From CAYYMH01 sp964472785 (GTDB lineage Bacteria; Zhuqueibacterota; Zhuqueibacteria; Thermofontimicrobiales; Thermofontimicrobiaceae), in contig CAYYMH010000012.1 in the NCBI GenBank assembly GCA_964472785.1, positions 43,975-107,974 on the forward strand: a stretch of DNA of 64,000 nt. Reading direction: 5' to 3'. The position numbers were made by a program, and so were the translations under genes. Position 1 is the first letter of the stretch; the number at the start of each line of letters is the position of its first letter. The notes below the pieces were generated by a model. It had not been told where the DNA came from, searched no databases, and saw only the letters and a list, made by a program, of their open reading frames with translations. Below, in pieces: positions 52,866-62,969 of this stretch.

Positions 52866-55589
52866 ATGAGTAGGTTTAATTTTCTGACACTCTCGATAAT
52901 TGTTTTGCTGTTGTTTTCCATCTCAATGGTATTTGGTCAGACGACGGGAAAAATCGCCGGAAAGGTCATCGATGAGTCAACCGAAGAGCCACTGGTTGGC
53001 GCCAATATTCTAATCCAGGGAACGGGGTTGGGAGCAGCGGCTGGCTTGAGTGGCGAATTTTTTATCATCAATGTGCCGCCCGGAACTTATGATCTCAAGG
53101 TACAAATGATCGGATACGAAACTGTTGAGTATCGCAACCTGCGTGTTTCGGTCAATCGAACCACGGAGGTGGAAATCAAGATGAAACAAACCGTGGTCGA
53201 AGGTGAAGTTGTGGTTGTTGAAGCAGACAAGATCGTTCTCAAAAAAGACCAAACCAGTTCGATCAGAAATGTCTCATCAGACCAAATTCAGAGTTTGCCC
53301 GTCGAAAACGTGGGACAGGTGATCTCAATGCAGGCTGGTGTGGTCAACGGTCATTTTCGCGGCGGACGATTGACCGATGTGGCATATTTAGTGGACGGTG
53401 TCGAAGTGACCGAATCTTTTGGCGGCGAAGGCCGCGCCGTGGATTTGGAACCTGAAACTGTACAGGATCTCGAAGTTATTACAGGAACCTTCAATGCTGA
53501 ATATGGTAAAGCGATGAGTGGTATTGTTAACGCCGTCACCAAAAAAGGGGAAGAACAATTTCACGGTTCTGTCTCCGTGAATATGGCTGAGTTTGTCACG
53601 CCGCATGATGATATTTTCATCGGTTTAAAAGAAGTCGATCCGATCCGCAATCAGGATTACAAATTTCAACTGAGCGGACCGGTCTGGGGAGATAAAATCA
53701 CCTTCTTCTCCAATTTACGCTATCAGGACAATGGAAACCATCTCTACGGCGTGCGTCGTTTTGAAGTGGACGATTTCAGCACTTATACAGCCACTGATCC
53801 GGAGGATTGGCATACGGAAGCCAACGGAGATAGTGCCTATGTTTCCATGAATGGCAGCCATAATATTTCTTTCATGGGAAAACTGACAGCCAATCCTCAC
53901 CCAAATTTCAAGGTATCCTTTCTCTATACACGGAACGATGATAAATGGGAGGGATATAATCACGGTTATAAATATAATCCCGACGGCATGCCCGCATCGT
54001 ACAGAGAGACAGACATGTATTCTCTGCATTTGAATCAAATGCTTTCTCCAAGATTGTTTTATGAATTAAAGCTTTCTTACATTGATAATTATAACGGCTG
54101 GTATGTTTACGAAGATCCGCTTGATCCGCGTTATGTGCACGATGCTTATCACGACAATTCCGGTCCGGGATTTTTTACCGGCGGTCAGACGAAAGGGCAC
54201 AGCAGACATACGATGATTGATCGCAGTGCCAAGTTTGATCTTACCTATCAGTTGAATCAAAAGCATTCTTTAAAAATAGGGGGTTCTTATCTCACCCATG
54301 ATTTGGACCATCACTGGTCGGAAATTCGGAATAAATATTCCGGTTTGGATGAGGAAGGCGAGCGCTATTTTGATTACGAAAAAAACAAGACCATTTTTCC
54401 GAATTACGAACCGGTCATTTTCCCGGATTCCTCGATTTATTCCGATATTTATCGGGTGAAACCGTATGAGTTTTCAGCATATTTTCAGGATAAAATGGAA
54501 TTTGAGGAGATGGTCATCAATGTGGGTATCCGCTACGATTATTTCAATCCGAACACGCAATATCCATCGGATCGCAGAAACCCGGCGAACCAACTGGACT
54601 TGCCGGATTCGCTCAAATCAACCTATCCTGATGCAGAGCCGCAAACACAGATCAGTCCACGATTTGGTTTGTCTTATCAATTGGGAGAACGCGCCCTGTT
54701 GCATTTTAGCTATGGTCATTTTTTCCAAATGCCACCGATGAATACCATGTATCAAAACAATTCTTTCCAGGTGGCACCGAATGATTACGCGACCACCATG
54801 GGGAACCCAAATATCAAAGCTGAACGCACCGTTCAATATGAAATCGGTTTATGGCAGGAATTATTAGATGGTATGGGGCTGGAAGTTGCATTGTTCTACC
54901 GGGATATTTATGATTTACGCAGTGCAATCGTTGTCAGTACTTACAATCAAATTGAATATGGGATATATAGTAACAAAGATTATGGCAATGTAAAAGGATT
55001 GGAACTCAAATTTGATTATATGTTTGGCAACTTTTCATCAAATTTGAACTATACGCTGCAATATACGCGGGGCAATGCAGATAATCCGACCCAGACATTC
55101 AACCGCGCCGGAGACAGCCGGGATCCGATTAATCGGTTGATTCCGATGAGCTGGGATCAGCGCCATACGATGAATGTAACGCTTAATTATAATGCGAAAA
55201 ATTACGGAGCCACAGTCACAGGTTATTATAATTCTGGTTCTCCTTACACCTGGGCGCCCATTTCACAAAGTATGCTTTCCAGAGTCAACCTTTATCCGAA
55301 TAACAGTTGGCGACCCAGCCGGTATACGGTGGATTTTACTGCATACTATGATTTTTCAGTTTTCAAAAATATAAAAACGCGGCTTACACTCAATGTTTAT
55401 AATGTGCTGGATCGGTTAAACGAAGAATGGGTCAATGCCCAAACCGGACGAGCTTACACCGCCATCATTCGGGAAACAGATGTGAGAAATCATCTGAGTG
55501 ATTTTAACGAATATATCGATCGGGTACAAAATCCATCGATGTATTCCGCTCCGCGATTGGTGAAAGTGGGTTTAGGCATTGTATTCTAA
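52866..55589 (+). CDS. TonB-dependent outer-membrane receptor with carboxypeptidase-regulatory-like domain
   Basis: 907 residues from ATG 52866 (AGGGAC upstream; the frame opens 20 codons earlier). Signal peptide ends MVFGQ. An N-terminal CarboxypepD_reg-like extension follows ('IAGKVIDESTEEPLVGANIL', 'NVPPGTYDLKVQMIGYE'), then a TonB plug ('VSSDQIQSLPVENVGQVISM', 'FRGGRLTDVAYLVDGVEV', 'YGKAMSGIVNAVTKKG') and a large beta-barrel ending in the aromatic 'KVGLGIVF'. It imports ligand through the outer membrane using TonB energy. No SusD-type gene is adjacent; instead a giant secreted protein and a PorV-like barrel follow. The glucan-locus position suggests oligosaccharide uptake (inference). Confidence 0.9.
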   Translation: MSRFNFLTLSIIVLLLFSISMVFGQTTGKIAGKVIDESTEEPLVGANILIQGTGLGAAAGLSGEFFIINVPPGTYDLKVQMIGYETVEYRNLRVSVNRTTEVEIKMKQTVVEGEVVVVEADKIVLKKDQTSSIRNVSSDQIQSLPVENVGQVISMQAGVVNGHFRGGRLTDVAYLVDGVEVTESFGGEGRAVDLEPETVQDLEVITGTFNAEYGKAMSGIVNAVTKKGEEQFHGSVSVNMAEFVTPHDDIFIGLKEVDPIRNQDYKFQLSGPVWGDKITFFSNLRYQDNGNHLYGVRRFEVDDFSTYTATDPEDWHTEANGDSAYVSMNGSHNISFMGKLTANPHPNFKVSFLYTRNDDKWEGYNHGYKYNPDGMPASYRETDMYSLHLNQMLSPRLFYELKLSYIDNYNGWYVYEDPLDPRYVHDAYHDNSGPGFFTGGQTKGHSRHTMIDRSAKFDLTYQLNQKHSLKIGGSYLTHDLDHHWSEIRNKYSGLDEEGERYFDYEKNKTIFPNYEPVIFPDSSIYSDIYRVKPYEFSAYFQDKMEFEEMVINVGIRYDYFNPNTQYPSDRRNPANQLDLPDSLKSTYPDAEPQTQISPRFGLSYQLGERALLHFSYGHFFQMPPMNTMYQNNSFQVAPNDYATTMGNPNIKAERTVQYEIGLWQELLDGMGLEVALFYRDIYDLRSAIVVSTYNQIEYGIYSNKDYGNVKGLELKFDYMFGNFSSNLNYTLQYTRGNADNPTQTFNRAGDSRDPINRLIPMSWDQRHTMNVTLNYNAKNYGATVTGYYNSGSPYTWAPISQSMLSRVNLYPNNSWRPSRYTVDFTAYYDFSVFKNIKTRLTLNVYNVLDRLNEEWVNAQTGRAYTAIIRETDVRNHLSDFNEYIDRVQNPSMYSAPRLVKVGLGIVF

Positions 55590-55629
55590 ATAAGAAATCA
55601 TTCACTTAGATTAACGATTTGAGGGAAGT

Positions 55630-58600
55630 ATGAAAGAAATAAAATACTTTATATTATGTATCGTAATTCTTCTTTTAGCAGCTAATTTGGTTTTAGCTCA
55701 GGGAAAAAGATACGAAGGCCCAGATGACCCGGCAGGTGATATTGCTGCGGAACGTGAAGGTTATATGACCGGAAACCGGGTTTATCTGTATTTTCGGAAT
55801 ACAACCGAATTATCAGACTGGCCCAAGGTCGATGTCTCGAAATGGCCCAATACCTATGATGGCGTCAAGATGCTTGATGGTATTGCACTTTTGATTGGCG
55901 CTCAGGTTTTTGTAAAAAATGACACGACTCCTGTCACTGAACCCTGGGAGATTTCTGATTTGAGCGCAAAGGGACAGTTGGACACGCTCCATTTTTTACA
56001 AACCAGTTACCGGGAAGAAATGGACACCGATCCGACGGGTACCGTGGAATGGGGTATGTATCCGGTGTTCGGTTACTTCAATGAATTGAGCGAATATCCG
56101 GCAATGAGCAATCGACCGTCGTCCTGGCCTGTCGGCGGCTGGCCTGATGCCCCGGATTTTATCGACAAAAATGGGAATACAGAATGGAACGGACGTTTCG
56201 GCAGAGGCATTATTTACGCGAATTTGGAAACCTATTTTGTGGTGAATGACGCACATGATCAGGAATATTTAGGACCTGAAGACCGGGTAAAATATTACCC
56301 AAGACCTGGTAGAAAAATTGGTGACATACGACCCAATGTAACGATACAGCAAGGGAAGCCCTGGGGCGGACTCGGGATTCGGGTTGAACAACGCGGTTTT
56401 CAGTGGGCAAATGCCCAAACCCGGGATGCGATATTTTGGGAATATAACATCGCCAATATTTCTGATTACGATTTAACCAAAGTAGCTTTTGGATATTGGG
56501 TGGACAATGCCATTGGTGATGTGATTGCTGGATCCGGTGAAGATGACGAAGTAGGCTATTTCAGTACGTTGCTCGACATGGCGTATTCATGGGATATTGA
56601 TGGAATTGGTCAGGGCGGATTTCGGACAGGCACGATGGGTTTTGCCTATTTGGAAAGTCCGGGGCTCGCTTACGACGGTGTGGATAATGATAATGATGGA
56701 TTGGTAGATGAAAAGAGAGACAATGATGCTACAGAAATTATCGGCCCTACTGATGGAATTGATAACTTGAATAAATTCCTTGAATTTTATAATTACAAAC
56801 TCGAAGATTTAAAACCCCACTGGGATGCTGACGAAGATCAGGATTGGGAAGACGGAGAGGATTTGAATGGCGATGGGATTTATCAACTCAATGAATATGC
56901 AGGAGACGATGTTGGACTGGATGGAGTTGGTCCCACTGAATTGAATTATTACGGTCCGGATGAAGGTGAATGTAATCACAAACCGGATCGCAGTGAAGGC
57001 AGGGCAGAACCTGATTTCGCCGAAACAGATGTCAGCGAATCGGACATGGTCGGTTTAACATCGTTTTTATTGTTCCGAGTTCCACCGCACACTCCTCCTT
57101 ATACACGTTGGTTTCGCAATGACAGGTCGATGTGGGAAATTGTCGGTAAAGATACGCTTGTCGAAAGTGTGGAATGGACATCTAATTTAATCGAAGTTTT
57201 TGCCTCGGGACCTTTTCCTTTGTATGAAGGCCGCACAGAACGTATTTCAATGGCAGAACTTCACTCATACGATCCGTTGGAAGGATTGAACTCGCCGGAT
57301 CACCGCGCGCCGTCACTTTTCAATAAAAAGAGTGTGGTGCAGGTGATTTACGAAAAAGATTACCGCTGGGCATCCGAACCAAAAATGCCCACGCTCACAG
57401 CAACGCCAGGAGATGGTTTTGTGACGCTCACCTGGGACGATATGGCAGATACAAAAACCAGGGAACCGTTATTGCGAAATATCAACGACTTCGAAGGGTA
57501 CAAACTTTATCGAACCACGGATAAGAAATTTTCCGATCCGCCGTTTATTACCGACGGTTACGGCGATCCGTTGACAATTACCCCTATTTTTCAATGTGAT
57601 ATTATCGACGGACGAACCGGTTTTGCTACTTATGGTATTGAAGAGACAGGAACCGCATTTTATCTCGGCGAAGATACCGGTATTCAACATTATTTCATTG
57701 ATCGGGAAGTACAGAACGGGGTAACCTATTATTATTCATTGATAGCCTATGACTACGGAATTCCTGATTTAGGACCGGGCGTGGCGCCGACACCAAATAC
57801 GATCAACACCATCGAATTGGATGAGTCGGAAGAAGTGCGCGCACAAGGGAAGAATGTGCAAATTGTAACTCCGCATCAACGGGCAGCGGGTTACATTCCG
57901 GATCAATTGCAGGATTTGACAGAAACAGAACTTGTCGGCAATGCTGAAGTGACACCAGTGATTCTCTCAAAAAAGGCACTCGAACCGGATCATATTTATA
58001 AATTAAAATTTAAAGCCGATACGTTGGAGACGGTCAACAACTATCCTTACGGCATCCGCTGGGTAAATAATGGTGTTTATGTGTATGACGAGACTATCGG
58101 CGATTCGTTGGTGTATGTGGAAGATCCTGAAAATTATACTGCCAATAATATCTTTTATAACGATTCACTCGATTTGTATTATTTTAACCCCAGCCGGGAA
58201 TTTTATTCGGATGTGTTTGATGGTTTGCAGTTAAAATTGAATATGCCGCATACCTTTCCTGAGTATGATTACGAAAACTCGGGCTGGCTGACTGGCAATG
58301 CTCCACTATTAATTTCTCCGTCTGCCACCGACTATCAATTATTTCCATGGGACTATGATATTGTTTTTACCAGCAATGATTCAGCTTATGTTGGCAAAAC
58401 ACGCCCCAGCAGAGTGTATGATGAGAACTTCAAACGAATCAACCGTGCTGATTTGATTTATGAACAGCAGTTTAATTTTTATGTAATTAACAAAACGTTT
58501 CCGGATTCAGCCGGAAATTATGAGAAGTTGGATATGATCGTCCATGATTTGAATAATAATGATGAGTTTAATCTGGTCGGAGATCGTATTTTAGTCGGTC

Positions 58601-59106
58601 CGGTTACGGAAAATGAGTCCTGGGCGGGTTTAGCCTTTTCGATTACATTTTTGGATAGCGTCAATTTACCTCAGCCTAACGATGTCTATCGTATAAAATT
58701 TCATCGTCCCTACTGGGAAACTGATGCATATCGATTTAAGATTGAGAACTTAGAAGCGGCACTGGATACTGATGGTCTCAAATCAACAATGGACAGCATC
58801 AAAGTGGTGCCCAATCCTTACGTCGCAACCAATGCGATGGAGCCGGCTGTTTCGAATTTTTACCTGAATCAGCGACGTCGACTGATGTTCACGCATATTC
58901 CGGCACAGTGTTCGATAAAGATTTTTACGGTGAGCGGTGTTTTGGTGGACGAAATCGAAGTGGATAATCCGGCGGATAACGGCATTATCCATTGGGATAT
59001 GCAAACAAAAGAAGGACTGGAAATCGCCGCAGGGATGTATATTTATCACGTGAAATCAACCGTCACCGGAAAAGAAAAAATTGGTAAGTTTGCTGTTATC
59101 AAATAA
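55630..59106 (+). CDS. Giant secreted protein with T9SS-type C-terminal domain, partner of the TonB receptor
   Basis: 1158 residues: signal peptide (ending LVLAQ at about 24), a long beta-rich body, an acidic stretch with calcium-binding-like repeats ('DGVDNDNDGLVDEK', 'DEDQDWEDGEDLNGDGIYQL', about 355-440), a fibronectin-like region (about 580-720; 'TLTATPGDGFVTLTWDD ... EGYKLYRTTD') and a C-terminal type IX sorting-like domain ('VVPNPYVATN ... CSIKIFTVSGVLVDEI ... GMYIYHVKSTV'). It has no enzymatic motif and lacks the helical TPR fold of SusD. It starts 40 bases after the TonB receptor stop. I infer a surface substrate-binding partner, but the function is not known. Confidence 0.7.
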   Translation: MKEIKYFILCIVILLLAANLVLAQGKRYEGPDDPAGDIAAEREGYMTGNRVYLYFRNTTELSDWPKVDVSKWPNTYDGVKMLDGIALLIGAQVFVKNDTTPVTEPWEISDLSAKGQLDTLHFLQTSYREEMDTDPTGTVEWGMYPVFGYFNELSEYPAMSNRPSSWPVGGWPDAPDFIDKNGNTEWNGRFGRGIIYANLETYFVVNDAHDQEYLGPEDRVKYYPRPGRKIGDIRPNVTIQQGKPWGGLGIRVEQRGFQWANAQTRDAIFWEYNIANISDYDLTKVAFGYWVDNAIGDVIAGSGEDDEVGYFSTLLDMAYSWDIDGIGQGGFRTGTMGFAYLESPGLAYDGVDNDNDGLVDEKRDNDATEIIGPTDGIDNLNKFLEFYNYKLEDLKPHWDADEDQDWEDGEDLNGDGIYQLNEYAGDDVGLDGVGPTELNYYGPDEGECNHKPDRSEGRAEPDFAETDVSESDMVGLTSFLLFRVPPHTPPYTRWFRNDRSMWEIVGKDTLVESVEWTSNLIEVFASGPFPLYEGRTERISMAELHSYDPLEGLNSPDHRAPSLFNKKSVVQVIYEKDYRWASEPKMPTLTATPGDGFVTLTWDDMADTKTREPLLRNINDFEGYKLYRTTDKKFSDPPFITDGYGDPLTITPIFQCDIIDGRTGFATYGIEETGTAFYLGEDTGIQHYFIDREVQNGVTYYYSLIAYDYGIPDLGPGVAPTPNTINTIELDESEEVRAQGKNVQIVTPHQRAAGYIPDQLQDLTETELVGNAEVTPVILSKKALEPDHIYKLKFKADTLETVNNYPYGIRWVNNGVYVYDETIGDSLVYVEDPENYTANNIFYNDSLDLYYFNPSREFYSDVFDGLQLKLNMPHTFPEYDYENSGWLTGNAPLLISPSATDYQLFPWDYDIVFTSNDSAYVGKTRPSRVYDENFKRINRADLIYEQQFNFYVINKTFPDSAGNYEKLDMIVHDLNNNDEFNLVGDRILVGPVTENESWAGLAFSITFLDSVNLPQPNDVYRIKFHRPYWETDAYRFKIENLEAALDTDGLKSTMDSIKVVPNPYVATNAMEPAVSNFYLNQRRRLMFTHIPAQCSIKIFTVSGVLVDEIEVDNPADNGIIHWDMQTKEGLEIAAGMYIYHVKSTVTGKEKIGKFAVIK

Positions 59107-59224
59107 TGTGTGAAAAATAAAATAAGTGAAATTCGATTTCAGAAACTGTCAGTGTGTGAGAAAAGATTTTTCATTAAAAACAAATGTATTAAATAGAGCT
59201 TTCAAATCAAGAAAGGTTTTGATC

Positions 59225-60292
59225 ATGATTAAAAAAGTATCATTTTTAGTGATCATTATGATGTTGATCGGACTGATTTTTGTCAACAAGAGTAATGCAC
59301 AAAAGCCCTACCGCGTGGGAACCACAACTGCTAACTTTTTGGAAATTGGCTATGGCAGTGCCGGGAGCGCGATGGGAGACGCATTCGTGAGTGTGGCGCG
59401 GGATTTGTCCTCTGTGTACTGGAATCCAGCGGGATTATCCTATATGGAAAAGAACGAAGCACAATTTAACTATCAGCCATGGATTGCAGATATTAACGCG
59501 TCATTTGTGAGTGTGGGGATGGTCTTCCCGTCGTTGGGCACGTTTGCAGCAACGATGATAAACGTAGGCTATGGCGATATGGAAGTGACGAATTTGGATA
59601 TGCAGGATGGAACCGGGGAATTGTTTACGGCGACAGATTTGGCATTCAGTCTTTCGTATGCCAGGCGGTTGGTGCAGTGGTTCGCTTTCGGCGCTTCAGC
59701 AAAGTACATTAATTCCAAAATCTGGCACACCAACGCCACTGCCATGGCAGTCGATCTGGGTGTCGTCGTAAATACGCATTTTTTCTCGCCGACCGGAAAT
59801 CGTTCCGATGGGATGACCATTGGCATGAGTATTTCCAATTACGGAACAAAAATGAAATATGACGGCATGGATTTGATGCATCCGATTGATATCTTACCCG
59901 ACAAAGAGGGAAATTATCGCGATGTTGCCGGTAAATTTGAAACCCAGTCCTGGGAATTACCGCTGATTTTTCGCATCGGCGCCGCCATTTATCCCATCTC
60001 CCGTGATTTGCATAAAATGACGCTGTCCGTTGATGCGCTTCACCCGAATAATAACTCCGAATCCGTCAATGTAGGAGCGGAATACAAAGTTACAATTCCC
60101 ACCACCGGTGACTTTTTTGTTCGGGCCGGATACAAAGGGCTATTCATGGAAGATTCAGAATACGGCTTTTCTTTTGGTGGGGGCATGCATTTACGAATGA
60201 TGCAGAATCTCGGTTTAAAAATCGAATACGCTTATCGCGGAGTTGGAATTTTGGGAAAAATTCACAGTTACACGCTGGGTGTTGTATTTTAG
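59225..60292 (+). CDS. PorV/UPF0164-family outer-membrane barrel protein
   Basis: 355 residues from ATG 59225 (AAAGG upstream); 33 additional upstream codons are open but the signal peptide (MIKKVSFLVIIMMLIGLIF) begins here. The family signature follows cleavage: 'FLEIGYGSAGSAMGDAFVSV' and 'SVYWNPAGLSYMEKNEAQF'. The rest is a beta-barrel ending in 'HSYTLGVVF'. PorV-type proteins shuttle T9SS cargo or act with outer-membrane receptors; here it closes a cluster with the TonB receptor and the giant secreted protein, 118 bases apart, and is ended by a terminator. Confidence 0.8.
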   Translation: MIKKVSFLVIIMMLIGLIFVNKSNAQKPYRVGTTTANFLEIGYGSAGSAMGDAFVSVARDLSSVYWNPAGLSYMEKNEAQFNYQPWIADINASFVSVGMVFPSLGTFAATMINVGYGDMEVTNLDMQDGTGELFTATDLAFSLSYARRLVQWFAFGASAKYINSKIWHTNATAMAVDLGVVVNTHFFSPTGNRSDGMTIGMSISNYGTKMKYDGMDLMHPIDILPDKEGNYRDVAGKFETQSWELPLIFRIGAAIYPISRDLHKMTLSVDALHPNNNSESVNVGAEYKVTIPTTGDFFVRAGYKGLFMEDSEYGFSFGGGMHLRMMQNLGLKIEYAYRGVGILGKIHSYTLGVVF

Positions 60293-60317
60293 CAGTATAA
60301 ATTTTTGAACTTTTACT

Positions 60318-60358
60318 TGCAGCCGCAGTGTATCTATTGTTGTGGCTGCATTTTTTTT
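60318..60358 (+). terminator. Rho-independent terminator after PorV-like gene
   Basis: Stem TGCAGCCGCA / TGTGGCTGCA (one G-U pair) followed by TTTTTTTT, 26 bases past the stop. Confidence 0.8.
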
Positions 60359-60379
60359 ATTAACAAGGATTGAATTATC

Positions 60380-61891
60380 ATGTGTCAAAAAAAATATACT
60401 ATTTATAAAATTCATTTATTTGTTATTTTATTAATTTTCACAATATTGAGCTGCAGTAAAAAGGAAGAACCGATTTCCAATGATCATATTCTCGTTCGCA
60501 TCGGAGATAAAATTATCACCGACCAGGAGTTCAAGCGGCGGGCGGAATATACCATTAGGCCTGCATACTGCAACAGCGATAATTATATCCACCGAAAAAT
60601 TGTGCTCAATTCATTGATTGCGGAAAAGCTTCTTGCTCTCGAAGCCGGGGCAGAAAATGAACTGACGCAAAATGACCAGTTTCAAAATTATATGCGCGGC
60701 AGACAGGAACAAGCGATGCGGCAGTGGCTTTTTTATCGCGATTTTCATGAGAAAGTGGAAGTGGACACTGCGGAGCTAAAAAAGCGCTACAAATTAGCCG
60801 GGCGAACATATAAAATTGATTATGTTTCGCTCAACCATTCGATTGCTAAAGCAGTGGAAACAAAACTTCAGCAAGGGATTCCCTTCGATTCTGTGTTCGC
60901 ATCGTTAGAAGAAATTCCCCAACGGGAAGTCACCTGGGACGGAGAGGAACATGATGCTGTTTACCGGGCTTTGTTTACGCAACCGGTTGAGAAAGGTGAG
61001 ATTTTAAGTCCGTTAAAAATCGAGAAGGATAATTATCTCATCATGCGCGTGAATGGGTGGTCAGATTTCCGCTACATTACCGATGCAGATGTGCGTACCC
61101 GTGTTCGCGATGTAAAAGAGCGGCTGGTCATGGACGAAGCCGTGGAGAGTTATGAAAAATTTGTTGGGGAAGTCATGCGCGGCAAAAGCATGGAATTGAA
61201 CCCGAAAACGTTCGAGAAATTAACCCGTATTCTGGGACACCTGTATTTAAAAAGTGAACAGGAGAAAAAAGAGGCATTCAACAAGCAATTCTGGAATAAA
61301 GAATCGGAACAGGTGGTGCTGGATGGATTAAAAGCTGGTTTTGAACCGATTTTGGATGATCCGCTGTTGACGCTCGATGGTGAAGTGTGGACAGTACGGC
61401 GCTTCCGTAAAGAAATGCAGATTCACCCACTGGTCTTTCGGACGAAAAGGATTGAGAGGGGCGACTTTGCTGAGCAGCTAAAATATGCCATTGCCGATCT
61501 GATCCGGGACAAATTCATTGCTGAAGAAGCGAGGCAGCGCGGTTACGATCAAGAACAGATAGTACAAAGTAATGTTGTGATGTGGAAAGATTACCTGCTG
61601 GGACTGTATCGCCGGAATTCGCATCTGAAATCTATTGACAAATTGGATGCGTTTTATGATAATTATTTGGAAGTCATCGAAGCGGATTTAAACCCTTACG
61701 TGCAAAAAATATATTCAAAACACAGTGACGAAATTTTTATTAATACTGATTTGTTTGAATCCATTGAATTAAGTCGGATTGATATGTTTGTGTTGCGCAA
61801 TAATGTGCCTTTTCCCATGGTCGTTCCGAACTTTCCACTTTTAACAACTCACAATAAATTGGATTACGGTAATAAATTATCTGATTCATGA
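60380..61891 (+). CDS. SurA/PpiC-like periplasmic chaperone lipoprotein
   Basis: 503 residues with a lipoprotein signal (lipobox ILSC, Cys at about 25). After it, 'ILVRIGDKIITDQEFKRRAE' with 'KIVLNSLIAEKLLALEAGAE' is a SurA-N-like chaperone segment. The middle ('TYKIDYVSLNHSIAKAVETK', 'GEILSPLKIEKDNYLIMRVN') resembles a parvulin/PpiC rotamase domain. The C-terminal half repeats a SurA-N-like pattern ('LTLDGEVWTVRRFRKEMQIH', 'DLIRDKFIAEEARQRGYDQE'). It probably helps outer-membrane or exported proteins fold; whether the rotamase is active is unclear. It begins a short cluster with GH5 and GH16 lipoproteins, 10 bases before the GH5 start. Confidence 0.7.
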   Translation: MCQKKYTIYKIHLFVILLIFTILSCSKKEEPISNDHILVRIGDKIITDQEFKRRAEYTIRPAYCNSDNYIHRKIVLNSLIAEKLLALEAGAENELTQNDQFQNYMRGRQEQAMRQWLFYRDFHEKVEVDTAELKKRYKLAGRTYKIDYVSLNHSIAKAVETKLQQGIPFDSVFASLEEIPQREVTWDGEEHDAVYRALFTQPVEKGEILSPLKIEKDNYLIMRVNGWSDFRYITDADVRTRVRDVKERLVMDEAVESYEKFVGEVMRGKSMELNPKTFEKLTRILGHLYLKSEQEKKEAFNKQFWNKESEQVVLDGLKAGFEPILDDPLLTLDGEVWTVRRFRKEMQIHPLVFRTKRIERGDFAEQLKYAIADLIRDKFIAEEARQRGYDQEQIVQSNVVMWKDYLLGLYRRNSHLKSIDKLDAFYDNYLEVIEADLNPYVQKIYSKHSDEIFINTDLFESIELSRIDMFVLRNNVPFPMVVPNFPLLTTHNKLDYGNKLSDS

Positions 61892-61901
61892 TAAGGGCTT
61901 A

Positions 61902-62954
61902 ATGATAATTTTTAACAAGCTAACTAAATTTATCATTCTGAATGTCTTTTTTTCACTAACATTTTTTGTCTGTTGTGAAAAAGACACGATCAGCAATCCG
62001 CTTGAATCAGGCGATAATATTGCCGATCCATTTGTCCGGAATCAACTTTTATATCGCTCCATCAATTTGGGTAATGCTTTGGAAGCGCCAAATGAAGGTG
62101 AATGGGGCGTTACGTTGCAGGCGGATTATTTCAAAGTGATTAACGAAGCCGGTTTTACCGGTGTGCGTATTCCCATTCGCTGGTCGGCGCACGCTTCGGA
62201 AAGTCCTCCTTTTGCCATTGATCAGAGTTTTCTGTCACGCGTGGATTGGGCAATACAGCAGGCATTGAACAACGAATTAGCAGTCGTGATCAATATGCAT
62301 CATTATGAAGAAATGATGATCGATCCCGAAGGTCAAAAAGACCGTTTGTATGCAATTTGGGAACAGATCGCAGAGCATTATCAAACGTTGCCCAACTCCG
62401 TGATATTTGAATTATTGAACGAACCGAATGACCAGTTCACCTCAGAATTATGGAATCAAATCGCAGCCGAGCTTATCACAATCATCCGAAAAACAAACCC
62501 GAATCGAACGCTGATGATCGGCACGGCCGAATGGGGTGGTTTGAGTGCGCTTAATGATTTGGTAGTTCCGGTAGCGGACACCAATTTGATTGTGACGGTT
62601 CACTATTATGAGCCATTTCATTTTACGCATCAGGGTGCGGAATGGGTATCGGGAAGCGATCAATGGTTAGGTACAAAATGGAGCGGTAAACAGCAGGAGC
62701 AATTGGCAATAATACAGGATCTTGAGCGAGTGCGTCAATGGTCAGAAGCTCATAATCGTCCCATTTTTCTTGGGGAATTTGGGGCTTATTCCAAAGCAGA
62801 TATGGCGTCCCGATATGCCTGGACTTCTTTTGTTGCCCGCGAAGCAGAACGGAGAGATTTTAGCTGGGCATACTGGGAATTTTGCTCGGGATTTGGAATT
62901 TATGATTCGCAAACAAAAAAATTTAATGAACTTCTTCAGGCACTTATTCCGTAA
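61902..62954 (+). CDS. GH5 endoglucanase lipoprotein
   Basis: 350 residues with a lipoprotein signal (lipobox FFVC/VCC near residues 22-25). GH5 motifs: 'SINLGNALEAPNEGEWGV', 'INEAGFTGVRIPIRWSAHA', 'VVINMHHYEEMM', acid/base Glu174 in ELLNEPND, His/Tyr in 'IVTVHYYEPFHFTHQG', nucleophile Glu292 in LGEFGAYSKADM, and 'WAYWEFCSGFGIYD'. Cellulase/beta-glucanase type; acts on beta-1,4 or mixed-linkage glucan. AGGG precedes the ATG. It lies 10 bases after the SurA-like gene and 15 bases before the GH16 gene, so these three form one operon. Confidence 0.9.
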   Translation: MIIFNKLTKFIILNVFFSLTFFVCCEKDTISNPLESGDNIADPFVRNQLLYRSINLGNALEAPNEGEWGVTLQADYFKVINEAGFTGVRIPIRWSAHASESPPFAIDQSFLSRVDWAIQQALNNELAVVINMHHYEEMMIDPEGQKDRLYAIWEQIAEHYQTLPNSVIFELLNEPNDQFTSELWNQIAAELITIIRKTNPNRTLMIGTAEWGGLSALNDLVVPVADTNLIVTVHYYEPFHFTHQGAEWVSGSDQWLGTKWSGKQQEQLAIIQDLERVRQWSEAHNRPIFLGEFGAYSKADMASRYAWTSFVAREAERRDFSWAYWEFCSGFGIYDSQTKKFNELLQALIP

Positions 62955-62969
62955 ACTCCGGAGGATTAC

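Noticed and set aside
55630..59106. SusD homologue
   Set aside because: No lipobox, no TPR-type helical pattern and a C-terminal sorting domain instead.
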